Assembly: GCF_020148005.1 (NCBI RefSeq)
Contig: NZ_JAGXFD010000001.1
Location: 72,011 to 136,010 of the forward strand
Direction: 5' to 3'
DNA: 64,000 nt
From: Modicisalibacter tunisiensis
GTDB taxonomy: Bacteria > Pseudomonadota > Gammaproteobacteria > Pseudomonadales > Halomonadaceae
A program made the position numbers and the translations under genes. The first letter of the stretch is position 1. Every line of letters begins with the position of its first letter. The notes under the pieces were generated by a model. That model was given only the letters and a program-made list of their open reading frames with translations. It searched no databases and was not told where the DNA came from. This document shows positions 26,307 to 36,102 of this stretch, in pieces.

Positions 26307-27025
26307 GCGGGAGTCTCTCCGGAACAGGCAGGGGCCTCCTGGGCGGCGAGAATCTGCGCCGCCAGGGCGAGGTCTTCGGGATGGGTGATCTTGAGGTTGT
26401 CGCGGCGGCCGGCGACCAGGCGCGGCGCCAGGTCCAGCGCCTCGACCGCCGAGGCCTCGTCGGTGACCGCCACGCCGGTGGCCCGGGCATGGTGCAGAGC
26501 CCGGCACAGCAGGCCGTAGCGGAATCCCTGGGGGGTCAGGGCGTGCCACAGCCCGTCGCGGGGCTCGGTGGCGACGATGCGCCCGGCGGCATCGGCACGC
26601 TTCATGGTGTCGGCCACCGGTGAGGCCAACAGCGCGCCGACCGGCTCGCCGACCAGCGCCTCGCGCAGGCGCGCGAGATCCGCCGGATGCACGCAGGGCC
26701 GCGCCACGTCATGCACCAGCACCAGATCGTCGTTCGCGGCCTCCTCGGCCAGCGCGTCCAGCGCGTTGACCACGCTGTCGGCCCGCTCGGCGCCACCCTC
26801 GACCCGCCGCCAGTCGGCGAAGGGCACCATCGTCGGCGAGAACCAGGCATCCTCGGCATCCAGGCACAGGCACAGCCGCGCCTCGGGGAAGGCACGGTGC
26901 AGGCGCGCCAGGGTACGCGCCATGACGCTGGCGCCGGCCAGCGTCAGGTACTGCTTGGGCCGCTCGGCCCCCATGCGGCGGCCGCGCCCGGCCGCCGGCA
27001 CGATCAGCCATATCCGCTCGCTCAT
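26303..27025 (-). CDS. ispD: 2-C-methyl-D-erythritol 4-phosphate cytidylyltransferase
   Basis: A 240-aa enzyme transferring CMP to MEP. The nucleotide-binding motif is [28 protein letters not shown] and [10 protein letters not shown] are the substrate-binding blocks. ATG 27025 overlaps the ftsB stop (ATGA). The protein is cytosolic. It acts two steps ahead of IspF, which lies directly downstream. Confidence 0.96.
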   Translation of the reverse strand: MSERIWLIVPAAGRGRRMGAERPKQYLTLAGASVMARTLARLHRAFPEARLCLCLDAEDAWFSPTMVPFADWRRVEGGAERADSVVNALDALAEEAANDDLVLVHDVARPCVHPADLARLREALVGEPVGALLASPVADTMKRADAAGRIVATEPRDGLWHALTPQGFRYGLLCRALHHARATGVAVTDEASAVEALDLAPRLVAGRRDNLKITHPEDLALAAQILAAQEAPACSGETPA

Positions 27026-27357
27026 GGTCGCGCCTCCGTGTCCGTGCCGGGCCGGCTCGGCGCCGGCTCGCCGTCGGGCACCTTGACGTCGGGCACCCAG
27101 AAGAACTGTTCATCCTTGCGGATCATGCCGATATCGCTGCGCGCCCGCTCCTCGATGGCGTCCAGGCCGTTCTTGAGGTCGATCACCTCGGCCGCCAGGC
27201 GCTGGTTGCGCTCGCGCAGGGTCGCGTTTTCGTCGTCCAGGGTGTCGGCGCGCGCGCGGATGTGGGTCAGTTCGCGCACGCCCCCCTCCCCCAGCCACAG
27301 GCGGTACTGCAACAGGCCGAGCAGCGCGAGCAGCACCACGGCGAGCCACTTGAGCAT
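27022..27357 (-). CDS. ftsB: Cell division protein FtsB
   Basis: A 111-aa bitopic division protein. One N-terminal transmembrane helix (residues 2-19, LKWLAVVLLALLGLLQYRLW) precedes a coiled coil (about 28-70) and the KDEQFFWV patch used to bind FtsL/FtsQ. The C-terminal tail is Pro- and acid-rich and longer than in E. coli (103 aa). ATG 27357 has AAGGGA upstream. It is first in the operon leading to ispD-ispF-truD. Confidence 0.93.
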   Translation of the reverse strand: MLKWLAVVLLALLGLLQYRLWLGEGGVRELTHIRARADTLDDENATLRERNQRLAAEVIDLKNGLDAIEERARSDIGMIRKDEQFFWVPDVKVPDGEPAPSRPGTDTEARP

Positions 27358-27463
27358 CGAGGCTATCCCTTCCAGTCGAGGCAATCCGGCGCATTATGCC
27401 ATCATGACCGGTGACTTGCCGACGACCGGCGGTCGCGATTCCCCCGACAGTCAGGAGCCCTGC

Positions 27464-27775
27464 ATGTACAAGCTTGCCTTCTTCGTCCCCGTGGCGGATG
27501 CCGAGACGGTCAAGGAAGCGGTGTTCGCCACCGGCGCGGGCCGCATCGGCGACTACGAGGCGTGCTGCTTCCAGACCCGCGGCACCGGACAGTTCCGCCC
27601 GCTCGCCGGCGCCGACCCGCACATCGGCCGGGTCGGCGAGCTCGAGCACGTCGAGGAACTGAAGGTGGAACTGGTGTGCGAGGACGGCCGCATCCGCGAC
27701 GCCGTGGCCGCCCTCAGGACCGCTCACCCCTACGAGGAACCGGCCTACGAGGTGTGGCGGCTGGAAGATCTATAG
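27464..27775 (+). CDS. NIF3/YqfO C-terminal-like protein
   Basis: A 103-aa soluble protein matching the PII-like insert domain of NIF3/YqfO proteins, which is common as a stand-alone gene. Motifs are MYKLAFFVPVADAETVKEAV, AGRIGDYEACCFQTRGTGQF and HPYEEPAYEVWRLEDL. The function is unknown; a metal- or nucleotide-sensing role is speculative. CAGGAG lies at 27452-27457. It is divergent from ftsB, with about 106 bp between starts. Confidence 0.85.
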   Translation: MYKLAFFVPVADAETVKEAVFATGAGRIGDYEACCFQTRGTGQFRPLAGADPHIGRVGELEHVEELKVELVCEDGRIRDAVAALRTAHPYEEPAYEVWRLEDL

Positions 27776-27810
27776 TCGGAAGTAAGCATTAACGCTGATC
27801 ATGCTATTCA

Positions 27811-27967
27811 GAGGGTGTTTACAAAACAGTCGAACGACGGCAAGACAAGGCGAAATTGTCCGAGAAAGCGGACTGGGCTCGCACGCGAGTTTACGAACAG
27901 TAAATGAGCATTTCGAGGTCAATTTCAACGCAGTATTGCCGAGTGCAGACGTTTTGCAGGCTCCCTA
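27811..27967. repeat. Fold-back (MITE-like) element
   Basis: A 157-bp AT-richer stretch with imperfect terminal inverted repeats: GAGGGTGTTTACAAAAC on the left against TAGGGAGCCTGCAAAAC read from the right end, 12 of 17 identical. Internal arms also pair (CGGCAAGACAAGGCGAAATT against CGGCAATACTGCGTTGAAAT), so most of it can fold on itself. Its right end abuts the stop codon of the Nudix gene. No ORF or transposase is inside. Confidence 0.7.
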
Positions 27968-28525
27968 TCAGGCACTGCCGAAGTAGCGCTCCCGGTCCTC
28001 GGGGCTGATATCGCTCATGTGCAATGGATAGGCGCCGTGCCGGCGATCGCTGAAATAGTGGCGCAGGGTACGCTCGATGGTCGGGAAGGCCAGCTCGTCC
28101 CAGGGGATCTCGTCCTCGCCGAACAGCGCCACCTCGAGGCTTTCCGGCCCGGCGGCGAAGCCGCCTTCCAGGTCGGCGAGGAAGATCATGAAGACCTGAT
28201 TGATGTGCGGCAGGTTGATCAGGGTATAGAGGCCGTGGATCGCCACCTCGGCACAGGCTTCCTCGCGGGTCTCGCGAGCGGCGGCCTCGAGCGTGGTCTC
28301 GGCGTTCTCCATGAAGCCGGCGGGCAGGGTCCAGTAGCCGCGCCGCGGGGCGATGGCACGCCGGCAGAGCAGGATGCGGCCGTCGTGGACCGGCAGCGTC
28401 CCGGCGACGATGCGCGGGTTCTGGTAGTGGATGCTGCCGCAGGCATCGCACAGGTAACGGGGCCGATCATCGCCCTCGGGGATGGCGAAGCGCACGGGTT
28501 CGCCGCAGTGGCTGCAGAAGTTCAT
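27968..28525 (-). CDS. Nudix hydrolase with N-terminal zinc ribbon
   Basis: A 185-aa protein with a zinc ribbon (CSHCG at 4-8 and CDACG at 26-30), then a Nudix fold. The Nudix box reads [20 protein letters not shown], followed by AC where the consensus has x-Gly. The arrangement resembles NudC NADH/NAD-cap hydrolases but lacks their N-terminal domain, so the substrate is uncertain. ATG 28525 has AGAGGA upstream. It is divergent from the CoA pyrophosphatase gene, with 76 bp between them. Confidence 0.87.
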   Translation of the reverse strand: MNFCSHCGEPVRFAIPEGDDRPRYLCDACGSIHYQNPRIVAGTLPVHDGRILLCRRAIAPRRGYWTLPAGFMENAETTLEAAARETREEACAEVAIHGLYTLINLPHINQVFMIFLADLEGGFAAGPESLEVALFGEDEIPWDELAFPTIERTLRHYFSDRRHGAYPLHMSDISPEDRERYFGSA

Positions 28526-28601
28526 GAGGTCCTCTTGCGGCAGGCGAGCATTGACGGCCCGGAGGTAGCTGGGTACAAGGAACAAAATCCGCGGAACATC
28601 C

Positions 28602-29237
28602 ATGTTAGAGAAACTCCACGAGCGCCTGCAAGCGCACACGCCCCGTCGACTCAACCCGGCCCTCCCCCAGGCGGCCGTGCTGATCCCGCTGGTCACGCGA
28701 CCGGTGCCGACCCTGCTGTTCACGCGGCGTGCCGGCCACCTGCACCAGCACGCCGGCCAGGTCGCCTTCCCGGGCGGCAAGCGCGATCCCGGTGACCCCG
28801 ACCTGCTGAGCACCGCGCTGCGCGAGGCCGAGGAGGAGGTCGCCCTGCCCCCCGGGCGGGTACGCCTGCTCGGCCGGCTGAGCGACGTGCTGTCGCTGCA
28901 CGGGCTGAGCGTCACCCCCTTCGTCGGCCTCATCCCCCCGGACCTGCCGCTGCGCCCGCAGCTCGACGAGCTCGACACCATCTTCGAGGTGCCGCTGTCG
29001 CTGTTTCTCGAGGACCGCCGCAGCCATACCGATGTCATCACCGTCAACGGCCAGTCCTGCTATGTGCCCAGCTACACCGCCGAGGGCCATGTCATCTGGG
29101 GGCTGTCGGCGATGATGCTGGTGGAGCTGCTCGCCGAGGGCTTCGGCTGCCCGGTCAGCCTCGACGCGCCCCCTCCCGGCAGCCGCCTGCACCACCATCC
29201 GGAACGGCGCCGCTCGGTTCCCGATATCGATGACTGA
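28602..29237 (+). CDS. CoA pyrophosphatase-type Nudix hydrolase, NudL-like
   Basis: A 211-aa Nudix hydrolase. It shows the family-specific motif [19 protein letters not shown] ahead of the Nudix helix [13 protein letters not shown]. This UPF0035 pattern marks CoA and acyl-CoA pyrophosphatases (NudL, PCD1). The position after the Nudix Glu residues normally held by Gly is Ala (EEEVAL), as in many members. ATG 28602 lies in the short divergent gap shared with the other Nudix gene. Confidence 0.9.
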   Translation: MLEKLHERLQAHTPRRLNPALPQAAVLIPLVTRPVPTLLFTRRAGHLHQHAGQVAFPGGKRDPGDPDLLSTALREAEEEVALPPGRVRLLGRLSDVLSLHGLSVTPFVGLIPPDLPLRPQLDELDTIFEVPLSLFLEDRRSHTDVITVNGQSCYVPSYTAEGHVIWGLSAMMLVELLAEGFGCPVSLDAPPPGSRLHHHPERRRSVPDIDD

Positions 29238-29291
29238 GCCGCGCAGCATGTCGCGTCGGCCCCTTCGCAACCGTTACCCTCGCCTCACGTT

Positions 29292-29945
29292 ATGGATGCC
29301 TTGCCGATGACCCTGGATGCCGCGACGCTCAACCGCCTGATCGACGGCCTGGTCGACCACGGCCACTTCGTCGGCCCCGACGTGGTCGATGCCGGGCTGT
29401 GCCGCGCCCTGCACGACGAGCTGGACCATCTCGCTGCCCACGACGGCCTGAAGGCGGCCGGCATCGGCCGCGGCGAACAGCATCAGTTGCGCCGCGACAT
29501 CCGCGGCGACGCGATTCGCTGGCTGACCCGCGACAGCCAGGCCCAGCGCGACTACCTGGCACTGATGGACGACCTGCAGCGGCAGATCAACCGCACCCTC
29601 TACCTCGGCCTGTTCGAGTTCGAAGCGCATTTCGCCCGCTACCCGCCGGGCACCTTCTACCGCACCCATGTCGACAGCTTCCAGGGGCGTGCCAACCGGG
29701 TGATCTCGACGGTGCTCTACCTCAACCCCGGCTGGCCGGACGACGGCGGCGGCGAGATGGTCATCTACGCCGACGACGCCAGCCGCGAGCTGGTTCGCAT
29801 CCCGCCCGAGTCCGGCACCTTCGTCTGCTTTCTCGCCGACCGGGTGCCCCACGCGGTGCTGCCGACGCGTCACCCCCGCGCCAGCATCGCCGGCTGGTTC
29901 CGCCGCAACGCCTCGCTGGGCGGCCATGTCGACCCTGCCCGCTGA
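29292..29945 (+). CDS. 2-oxoglutarate/Fe(II) oxygenase, prolyl 4-hydroxylase-like
   Basis: A 217-aa double-stranded beta-helix oxygenase. Iron ligands are His/Asp in YRTHVDSF and the distal His in DRVPHAVLP; the 2OG-binding Arg is in RASIAGWFRR. The order and GRANRVISTVLYLNPGW strand resemble EGLN/PHD2-type prolyl hydroxylases and the Pseudomonas PPHD protein that hydroxylates EF-Tu. The substrate here is not shown. The start could also be Met6 (29307). It lies 54 bp after the NudL-like gene on the same strand. Confidence 0.88.
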   Translation: MDALPMTLDAATLNRLIDGLVDHGHFVGPDVVDAGLCRALHDELDHLAAHDGLKAAGIGRGEQHQLRRDIRGDAIRWLTRDSQAQRDYLALMDDLQRQINRTLYLGLFEFEAHFARYPPGTFYRTHVDSFQGRANRVISTVLYLNPGWPDDGGGEMVIYADDASRELVRIPPESGTFVCFLADRVPHAVLPTRHPRASIAGWFRRNASLGGHVDPAR

Positions 29946-29993
29946 GGCCGGCAGGAAGCCGCCCGTCGCCTGCCGGCACAGCGAGGAGGCCGA

Positions 29994-30779
<786 letters not shown>

Positions 30780-30867
30780 CACCCTCTCCTCATCAGTCGC
30801 ATGATCCCTGGAGAATAGGTGCCCGGCTTTCGCTCCCGCCATTACCGAAAAGCCGCAAGCGGCCGGG

Positions 30868-32262
30868 TCACTCGCTGTCCGCATGGCTGACTCGCGGCCG
30901 CGTGGCGGTCGCCGCGTCGTGCGCCTCCGACGCGTCCGCCTCCGGCTCGGCCACGCTGACGGCGTCCGGCTCGGCGACCGGCACATCGGGCACCAGCCCG
31001 GAAAGATCCTCGATGTGCTCGTGCTCGATCGCCCCCTGCACCAGCGCCTCGGTCACGTTGAGCTCGGCACCCACCACCGTCTGCGGGGGATTGGGCGTGA
31101 ACGGCGCCATCGGCACCGGGGCGGGCCGTCGGCTGCGTCGCCAGGTGAAGAACAGGGCCAGGAAGGCGCCCACCCCGGCCAGCGCGGCGAACAGCCCGGC
31201 GTCGCCCGTGCCGGCGATCACCGCGGTGATCAGCGGCGGGCTGACCACCGAGCCCAGGGCGTTGATCAGCAGCAGGCCCTGGCTCATGCGCACCAGCGCC
31301 CCGGCCGGCGCCCGGTCCGCGGCATGACTGACGGCGACCGGGTACAGGGCGAAGATCCCGCCGCCCAGCAGGAACAGCAGTCCCGCCAGCCCAAGAGGCT
31401 GCGTGGCCAGCGAGATCACCCCCAGCGACAGCGCCAGGCAGGCCAGGCCGATCAGGATCAGCACCAGCTGGCGATCATGGCGATCCGACCAGCGGCCGAT
31501 CGGGTACTGCAGCAGCATGCCGCCGAGCACCACCACCGCCATCATGAGGCCGATACGTTCCACCGCCAGGCCGCTGCGCTGCAGGTACAGCGGCAGCAGC
31601 GAATAGACTGCCGCCACCGCCACTCCCGAACCGAAGCACCCCATCACGCCGGTCGGCGTCAGCCGGATCAGCCGCAGCGGCGGCAGCGGCTCGGCATGCT
31701 CGATCAGCGGCGAGACCCGCGGGATCACCGCCATGGGCAGCACCGACAGCGAGGCCAGCAGGCCGACGATCATGAAGGGCGCCTGTATCCCCGCGCCCTC
31801 GGCGGCCCCCAGCAGCAGCTGGCCGACCACGCCGGCCCCGTACAGCGCGATCATGTACATCGCCAGCAGCCGACCGCGCACCCGAGGGTCCGCGGCGGTC
31901 AGCAGCCAGCTCTCGATGACCAGATAGACCCCCACCGTCGCCCAGCCGCCGATCAGGCGCAGCCCGAACCACCAGTACGGATTCAGCCACAGCCCGGCGA
32001 GCAGTACCGTGACCGCCACCAGCGAGGCGAAGCCGGCATAGGCGCGGATATGGCCGATGCGCAGCAGCAGCCGGTCGTTGAGCATGGCACCGATCGCCAG
32101 GCCGATGAAGTAGGCCGACGATACCCAGCCGATGGTCGGCGCCGAGGCGCCGGCGGCGTCCAGCCGCAGGGTGATCAGGGTGGCCAGAAAGCCATTGCCG
32201 ATGCCCAGGATGAATAGCCCCAGCAGGGGAGCCAGGGCCATGGCCAGCAACTGTGATGACAT
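30868..32262 (-). CDS. MFS transporter, YcaD-like, with acidic C-terminal tail
   Basis: A 464-aa transporter with 12 helices over residues 5-385 and a cytoplasmic tail of about 80 residues rich in Glu, Val and Ala (VAEPDAVSVAEPEADASEAH). Conserved pieces include GWVSSAYFIGLAIGAMLNDR and WLLTAADPRVRGRLLAMYMI, which match the YcaD/YfkF group. The substrate is unknown. ATG 32262 (MSSQLLAMALAP) is chosen over the upstream frame extension, which lacks a ribosome binding site. Confidence 0.86.
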   Translation of the reverse strand: MSSQLLAMALAPLLGLFILGIGNGFLATLITLRLDAAGASAPTIGWVSSAYFIGLAIGAMLNDRLLLRIGHIRAYAGFASLVAVTVLLAGLWLNPYWWFGLRLIGGWATVGVYLVIESWLLTAADPRVRGRLLAMYMIALYGAGVVGQLLLGAAEGAGIQAPFMIVGLLASLSVLPMAVIPRVSPLIEHAEPLPPLRLIRLTPTGVMGCFGSGVAVAAVYSLLPLYLQRSGLAVERIGLMMAVVVLGGMLLQYPIGRWSDRHDRQLVLILIGLACLALSLGVISLATQPLGLAGLLFLLGGGIFALYPVAVSHAADRAPAGALVRMSQGLLLINALGSVVSPPLITAVIAGTGDAGLFAALAGVGAFLALFFTWRRSRRPAPVPMAPFTPNPPQTVVGAELNVTEALVQGAIEHEHIEDLSGLVPDVPVAEPDAVSVAEPEADASEAHDAATATRPRVSHADSE

Positions 32263-32531
32263 GCGCGATGCCTCGAGCGCGAATGGGAGCCAGTCGGGAA
32301 TGGGCGCCCGCACCATGCCGACGGGGGAGTCGGGCCGAGCACCGCGCGCGACTATACGTGGGTATGGACCCGGCGCAAAGCGTTTTCCAGGCGTGGCCGC
32401 GCGTCGGTTCCGCTTGCGCCGACAAGGCCGGACGGGACAGGATATCTCAGGCGCTCTGCCGACCGATCATCGATCGTGCGGCGTGTCGGCCGTTGCGGCC
32501 ACATGCACGCACTGCCACGGGGGAAGACATC

Positions 32532-32912
32532 ATGCTAGCGGGCCTGGATCATCTGGTCGTCGTGGTCACCGACATATCCCGAGCCGTGGACTTCTACACC
32601 CGCGTGCTGGGCCTGGAGGTGCGCTACCGCGATATCGAGCGGGTCGACCTGATGCTGGGCGACCTCGCCCTGCGTCTGCATCAGGTGGATACCACCATCA
32701 CGCCGCGTGCCGGCTGCCCCACGCCCGGCAGCCTGGACATCTGCTTTCGCAGCCTGCTACCGCTGGAGTCGGTGCAGGCCCATCTCGAGGCGCTCGACAT
32801 CGAGCTCGAGGCCGGCCCCGTGGCGCGTCAGGGGGCGTCCGGGCCGATCGTGTCGCTGTACCTGCGCGATCCGGACAACAACCTGATCGAGCTCTGCCGC
32901 CCCGAACGCTGA
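32532..32912 (+). CDS. VOC-family (glyoxalase-like) protein
   Basis: A 126-aa single-chain vicinal-oxygen-chelate protein. Metal ligand candidates are His7 in MLAGLDHLVV, His near 50 in ALRLHQVD and Glu near 122 in DPDNNLIELCRP. The two beta-alpha-beta-beta-beta modules are evident. Members include ring-cleaving dioxygenases and fosfomycin-resistance-like enzymes; the reaction is unknown. ATG 32532 follows GAAGAC, a weak ribosome site. It is separated by 269 bp from the divergent MFS gene. Confidence 0.87.
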   Translation: MLAGLDHLVVVVTDISRAVDFYTRVLGLEVRYRDIERVDLMLGDLALRLHQVDTTITPRAGCPTPGSLDICFRSLLPLESVQAHLEALDIELEAGPVARQGASGPIVSLYLRDPDNNLIELCRPER

Positions 32913-32933
32913 CCCCGACCCACAAGGAGCCTC

Positions 32934-33296
32934 ATGATGGCCCGTGACCCCGTCGCCGACACCCCGCACTCCTCGGATACCACCATGCCGCTGGTGGTCT
33001 ACATCCTGCTGCTGGCCGGCTTCGTGGTGGGCATCACGCCGTTGATCGGCGTGGTGATCGCCTACGTCTACCGCGGCAAGGGGCCGGCGTGGCGCGATGC
33101 CCACTACCGCTACCAGATCCGCACCTTCTGGATCGGCCTGCTCTACAGCCTCGTCGCCGTCGCGCTGTCGCTGCTCGGCATCGGCCTGCTGGCGATGATC
33201 GTGCTGGCCGCCTGGCTGATCGTGCGCTGCGTGAAGGGCATGATGGCCCTGCAGGAACGCCGGCCGCCGGCCCGGGTCACCACCTGGGCCTGGTAG
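32934..33296 (+). CDS. DUF4870-like small membrane protein
   Basis: A 120-aa protein with three hydrophobic helices (about 19-45, 67-83 and 85-100). The motif YVYRGKGPAWRDAHYRYQIRTFW is typical of the Tic20-like/DUF4870 membrane proteins found beside many unrelated genes. The function is unknown. AAGGAG lies at 32924-32929. It follows the VOC gene by 21 bp and is likely co-transcribed with it. Confidence 0.78.
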   Translation: MMARDPVADTPHSSDTTMPLVVYILLLAGFVVGITPLIGVVIAYVYRGKGPAWRDAHYRYQIRTFWIGLLYSLVAVALSLLGIGLLAMIVLAAWLIVRCVKGMMALQERRPPARVTTWAW

Positions 33297-33369
33297 ATCG
33301 CCGGGCGGCTGATACTCGCCCGGTATCCGCGCTATACTGCCCCGCTTTGTGAGCCGTGATAGCCGTTCC

Positions 33370-34302
33370 ATGAGCGAGACATCCCGTTCGAGCCTTCTCA
33401 AGGCCCGCGCCATCCAGGCCCTGTGGCACCTGCTGTCGCACGGGTCGCCGGCCACCCTGTGGCGCCTGGCCCGCTGCCTGGGACCGCTGGTGCACCGCTT
33501 CAGCCCCCGTGAGCGCCAGGTGACCGAGGCCAACCTGCAGGTCGCGTTTCCCGACCAGGAGGCGTCGACGCGCCGCCGCCTCGCCCGCGACAGCCTGCGC
33601 CACTCCTCGGCGACGATGCTCGAGCTGGGGCTGGCCTGGATGGCGCCGCCGGCCCGGGTCGAGCGGACGATCCGCGCCGTCCACGGTCGCGAGCTGCTGG
33701 ATGCGGCGCGCGCCGAGGGGCGCGGCGTGATCGTCCTGGCGCCGCACTTCGGCAACTGGGAAGTCCTCAACTTCTGGCTGTCCAGCCACTTTCCCTTCAC
33801 CGCCATGTATGAACCCCCCAAGCTCGACGCGCTCGACCCGGTCATCCGTGCCGGCCGCGAACGCATGGGGGCCTCGCTGGTGCCCACCAACCCGCGCGGC
33901 GTCGCCGCCCTGCTCAAGGCGCTCAAGCGCTGCGAGGCGGTGGGCATCCTGCCCGACCAGGAACCGGACTGGCGCGGCGGCGTCTTCGCCGACTTCTACG
34001 GCCGCCCTGCCTACACCGCCACCCTGCTGCCCAAGCTGGTGGCGCGCACCCGGGCTCGGGTGGTCACCGGGGTCGCCCGACGCACCGCCGGCGAGGGCTT
34101 CGAGATCCACTTCCTGGATGCCGACGCCCGCGTCTATGACGCCGACGAGACCCTCGCCGCCCGCGGTGTCAACGCCAGCGTCGAGGCGGTCATCGCGCTC
34201 GACCCCGCCCAGTACCAGTGGGAATACAAGCGCTATCGCAAGACCCCCCAGGAACAGCAGGACGACCCCGACCATCGTCGCTATCGGCTCTATCATCGCT
34301 GA
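33370..34302 (+). CDS. LpxL/LpxM-family lipid A acyltransferase, second paralogue
   Basis: A 310-aa inner-membrane acyltransferase. The catalytic motif is H-X4-E in LAPHFGNWEVLNFWL near residue 125, with PDQEPDWRGGVFADFYG as the second block. The Glu form and the sequence YEPPKLDALDPVIRAGR differ clearly from the paralogue at 15949-16863, suggesting another acyl position or chain. ATG 33370 is used; an in-frame GTG at 33349 is an alternative. A TATACT hexamer at 33333-33338 could be a -10. The role in lipid A maturation is inferred from the family. Confidence 0.87.
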   Translation: MSETSRSSLLKARAIQALWHLLSHGSPATLWRLARCLGPLVHRFSPRERQVTEANLQVAFPDQEASTRRRLARDSLRHSSATMLELGLAWMAPPARVERTIRAVHGRELLDAARAEGRGVIVLAPHFGNWEVLNFWLSSHFPFTAMYEPPKLDALDPVIRAGRERMGASLVPTNPRGVAALLKALKRCEAVGILPDQEPDWRGGVFADFYGRPAYTATLLPKLVARTRARVVTGVARRTAGEGFEIHFLDADARVYDADETLAARGVNASVEAVIALDPAQYQWEYKRYRKTPQEQQDDPDHRRYRLYHR

Positions 34303-34369
34303 CTCGCTGCCCCCGGTGACGGGCAGCGGCTACACTGGCGAGACGCATCCACGCTTCCGGAGGTTGTGC

Positions 34370-35581
34370 ATGGCGGCCCGGCTCCCCGCTCGCATCCGGC
34401 GCGGCGCGCTGTTCGCCGCGCTGCTGATGGCCCCCCTTGTAACCACACTCGCCGAGGCACAGCCCGCGGCCCGGGAGACGCTCGCCGTGACCGGCACCCC
34501 TCGACGCCTCGAGGCGCCGGCCGGCGTGCACATCGACAAGCGGGTCGCGCTCGACTATCCCCGCCTGATCAGCCTGGGGCAGGACGGCGAGATGTTCATC
34601 GGCAGCAAGGCCGGCATCGTCTATCGGCTGAGGCCGCCCTATGACAGGGCGCAGGAACTGGTCCGCCTCGACGACTACCCGCACAGCGCCGTGCGTCGCG
34701 GCGACGCCCTCTACGTGGCCACCACCGACGCCCTGCTGCGTGCCGACTATCACACGGGGGCAGCCCTCACCGCCGCCGACTTCCGCGAGGTGGCGGCGAT
34801 CCCCGGGGGCGGCGGCCACAACTCGCGCTCGCTGAGCCTCGGTCCCGACGGCCGGCTCTATGTCTCGCTGGGCATCCAGGGCAACTGCTCGAACCAGTAC
34901 CTGGGCAGCGGCTACGGGCCCGACCGGCGGCGCGGCGGCGTGATGGTGCTCGACGAGAGCGGCGCCGAGCCCGTCTGGCGGCCCTACGTCAGCGGCCTGC
35001 GCAATCCCGTCGGCCTGGCCTGGCGCGACGACGCCACCCTCTACGCCAGCAACAACGGCCCCGACCACTGGGGCTTCGAGCGTCCCCGCGAGGTGCTGGT
35101 GCGCGCCGAGCCGGGGCGTTTCTTCGGCATGCCCTGGTTCCAGTGGATCGATAACAAGGTGACGCGCGACGACTGCATCGGTGTCGCTCCGCCGAAACCG
35201 GCAAGCGAAGTCACGCCACCGGTCGCCACCTTCCCGGCGCGCAGCGCCCCGATGGGGCTGGCCTTCCTGCCCGACGGCCACCCGCTCGGCGTCGACCTGA
35301 TCGTCGCACTTCACGGCAGCTGGGCCACCGCTCCCACCGGCGGCGCGGGCGGCGATCCGGCGACGCGCCGTGAACCGGCGCTGATGGGCGTGCGTCTGGA
35401 CAAGACCGGCCGCCACGGCGAGGCGGTGCCGCTGGTCACCGGCTTCCAGGACGCCGCGGGCCGGCGCTGGGCCCGCCCGGTGGGCGTCGCGGTGGGGCCC
35501 GACGGCGCCGTCTACTTCACCAGCGATAGCGGCGAGACCGGGCTCTACCGGCTGACCGTCGACACCTCAGGGGAGAATTGA
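34370..35581 (+). CDS. PQQ-dependent aldose-sugar dehydrogenase-like protein
   Basis: A 403-aa exported six-bladed beta-propeller of the soluble glucose/sorbosone dehydrogenase family. The signal peptide ends near residue 31 (LAEAQPAA). The active-site His is probably in IPGGGGHNSRSLSL; SGLRNPVGLAW, VALHGSWATAP and RPVGVAVGPDGAVYFTSDSG are family blocks. It would oxidise aldoses in the periplasm with PQQ. No pqq genes are in the window. CGGAGG lies 6 nt before ATG 34370. It is followed directly by ogt, with two bases between. Confidence 0.88.
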   Translation: MAARLPARIRRGALFAALLMAPLVTTLAEAQPAARETLAVTGTPRRLEAPAGVHIDKRVALDYPRLISLGQDGEMFIGSKAGIVYRLRPPYDRAQELVRLDDYPHSAVRRGDALYVATTDALLRADYHTGAALTAADFREVAAIPGGGGHNSRSLSLGPDGRLYVSLGIQGNCSNQYLGSGYGPDRRRGGVMVLDESGAEPVWRPYVSGLRNPVGLAWRDDATLYASNNGPDHWGFERPREVLVRAEPGRFFGMPWFQWIDNKVTRDDCIGVAPPKPASEVTPPVATFPARSAPMGLAFLPDGHPLGVDLIVALHGSWATAPTGGAGGDPATRREPALMGVRLDKTGRHGEAVPLVTGFQDAAGRRWARPVGVAVGPDGAVYFTSDSGETGLYRLTVDTSGEN

Positions 35582-35583
35582 CC

Positions 35584-36102
35584 ATGCTCAGGCAATCCCG
35601 CATGCACTCGCCGCTCGGCGAGATGCTGCTGCGCGCCGAGGGCGACGCCCTTACCGGGGTCTATTTCGTCGGCCAGCGCCACTATCCCAACGACATTCTC
35701 GGCGACATCGACGACGCGGCCACCGGCGACGCCCCCCTGCTTGCCGAGGCCGGGGCCCAGCTCGATGCCTATTTCGCCGGGCGCCTCGAGCGCTTCTCGC
35801 TGCCGCTCGCGCCGTCGGGCAGCGACTTCCAGCAGCGCGTCTGGCAAGCCCTCGCCACCATTCCCTACGGCGAACGCGCAACCTACGGCGAACTCGCCCA
35901 CCGGCTGGGGCTGGCGCCCGGCGCGGCCCGCGCGGTGGGTACCGCCGTCGGACGCAACCCGCTGACCATCGTGGTGCCCTGCCACCGGGTGGTCGGCAGC
36001 AAGGGCGCCCTGACCGGCTACGCCGGGGGGCTGGAACGCAAGCGCGCGCTGCTCGACCTCGAGGCCGGGCAGCGCGTCGAACCCGGTGTGGCTCAAGCCT
36101 GA
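35584..36102 (+). CDS. ogt: Methylated-DNA-[protein]-cysteine S-methyltransferase
   Basis: A 172-aa suicide DNA repair protein removing alkyl groups from O6-guanine. The acceptor cysteine is in IVVPCHRVVGS; the DNA-binding helix-turn-helix YGERATYGELAHRLGL and the closing GYAGGLERKRALLDLE are canonical. GGGGAG lies 8 nt before ATG 35584. It is cotranscribed with the dehydrogenase upstream, and its last ten bases overlap the converging DMT gene. Confidence 0.95.
   Translation: MLRQSRMHSPLGEMLLRAEGDALTGVYFVGQRHYPNDILGDIDDAATGDAPLLAEAGAQLDAYFAGRLERFSLPLAPSGSDFQQRVWQALATIPYGERATYGELAHRLGLAPGAARAVGTAVGRNPLTIVVPCHRVVGSKGALTGYAGGLERKRALLDLEAGQRVEPGVAQA

Noticed and set aside
27801-27986. A 61-codon ORF across the fold-back element
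   Set aside because: It is formed by the repeat itself, has no ribosome site and ends in the Nudix 3' end.
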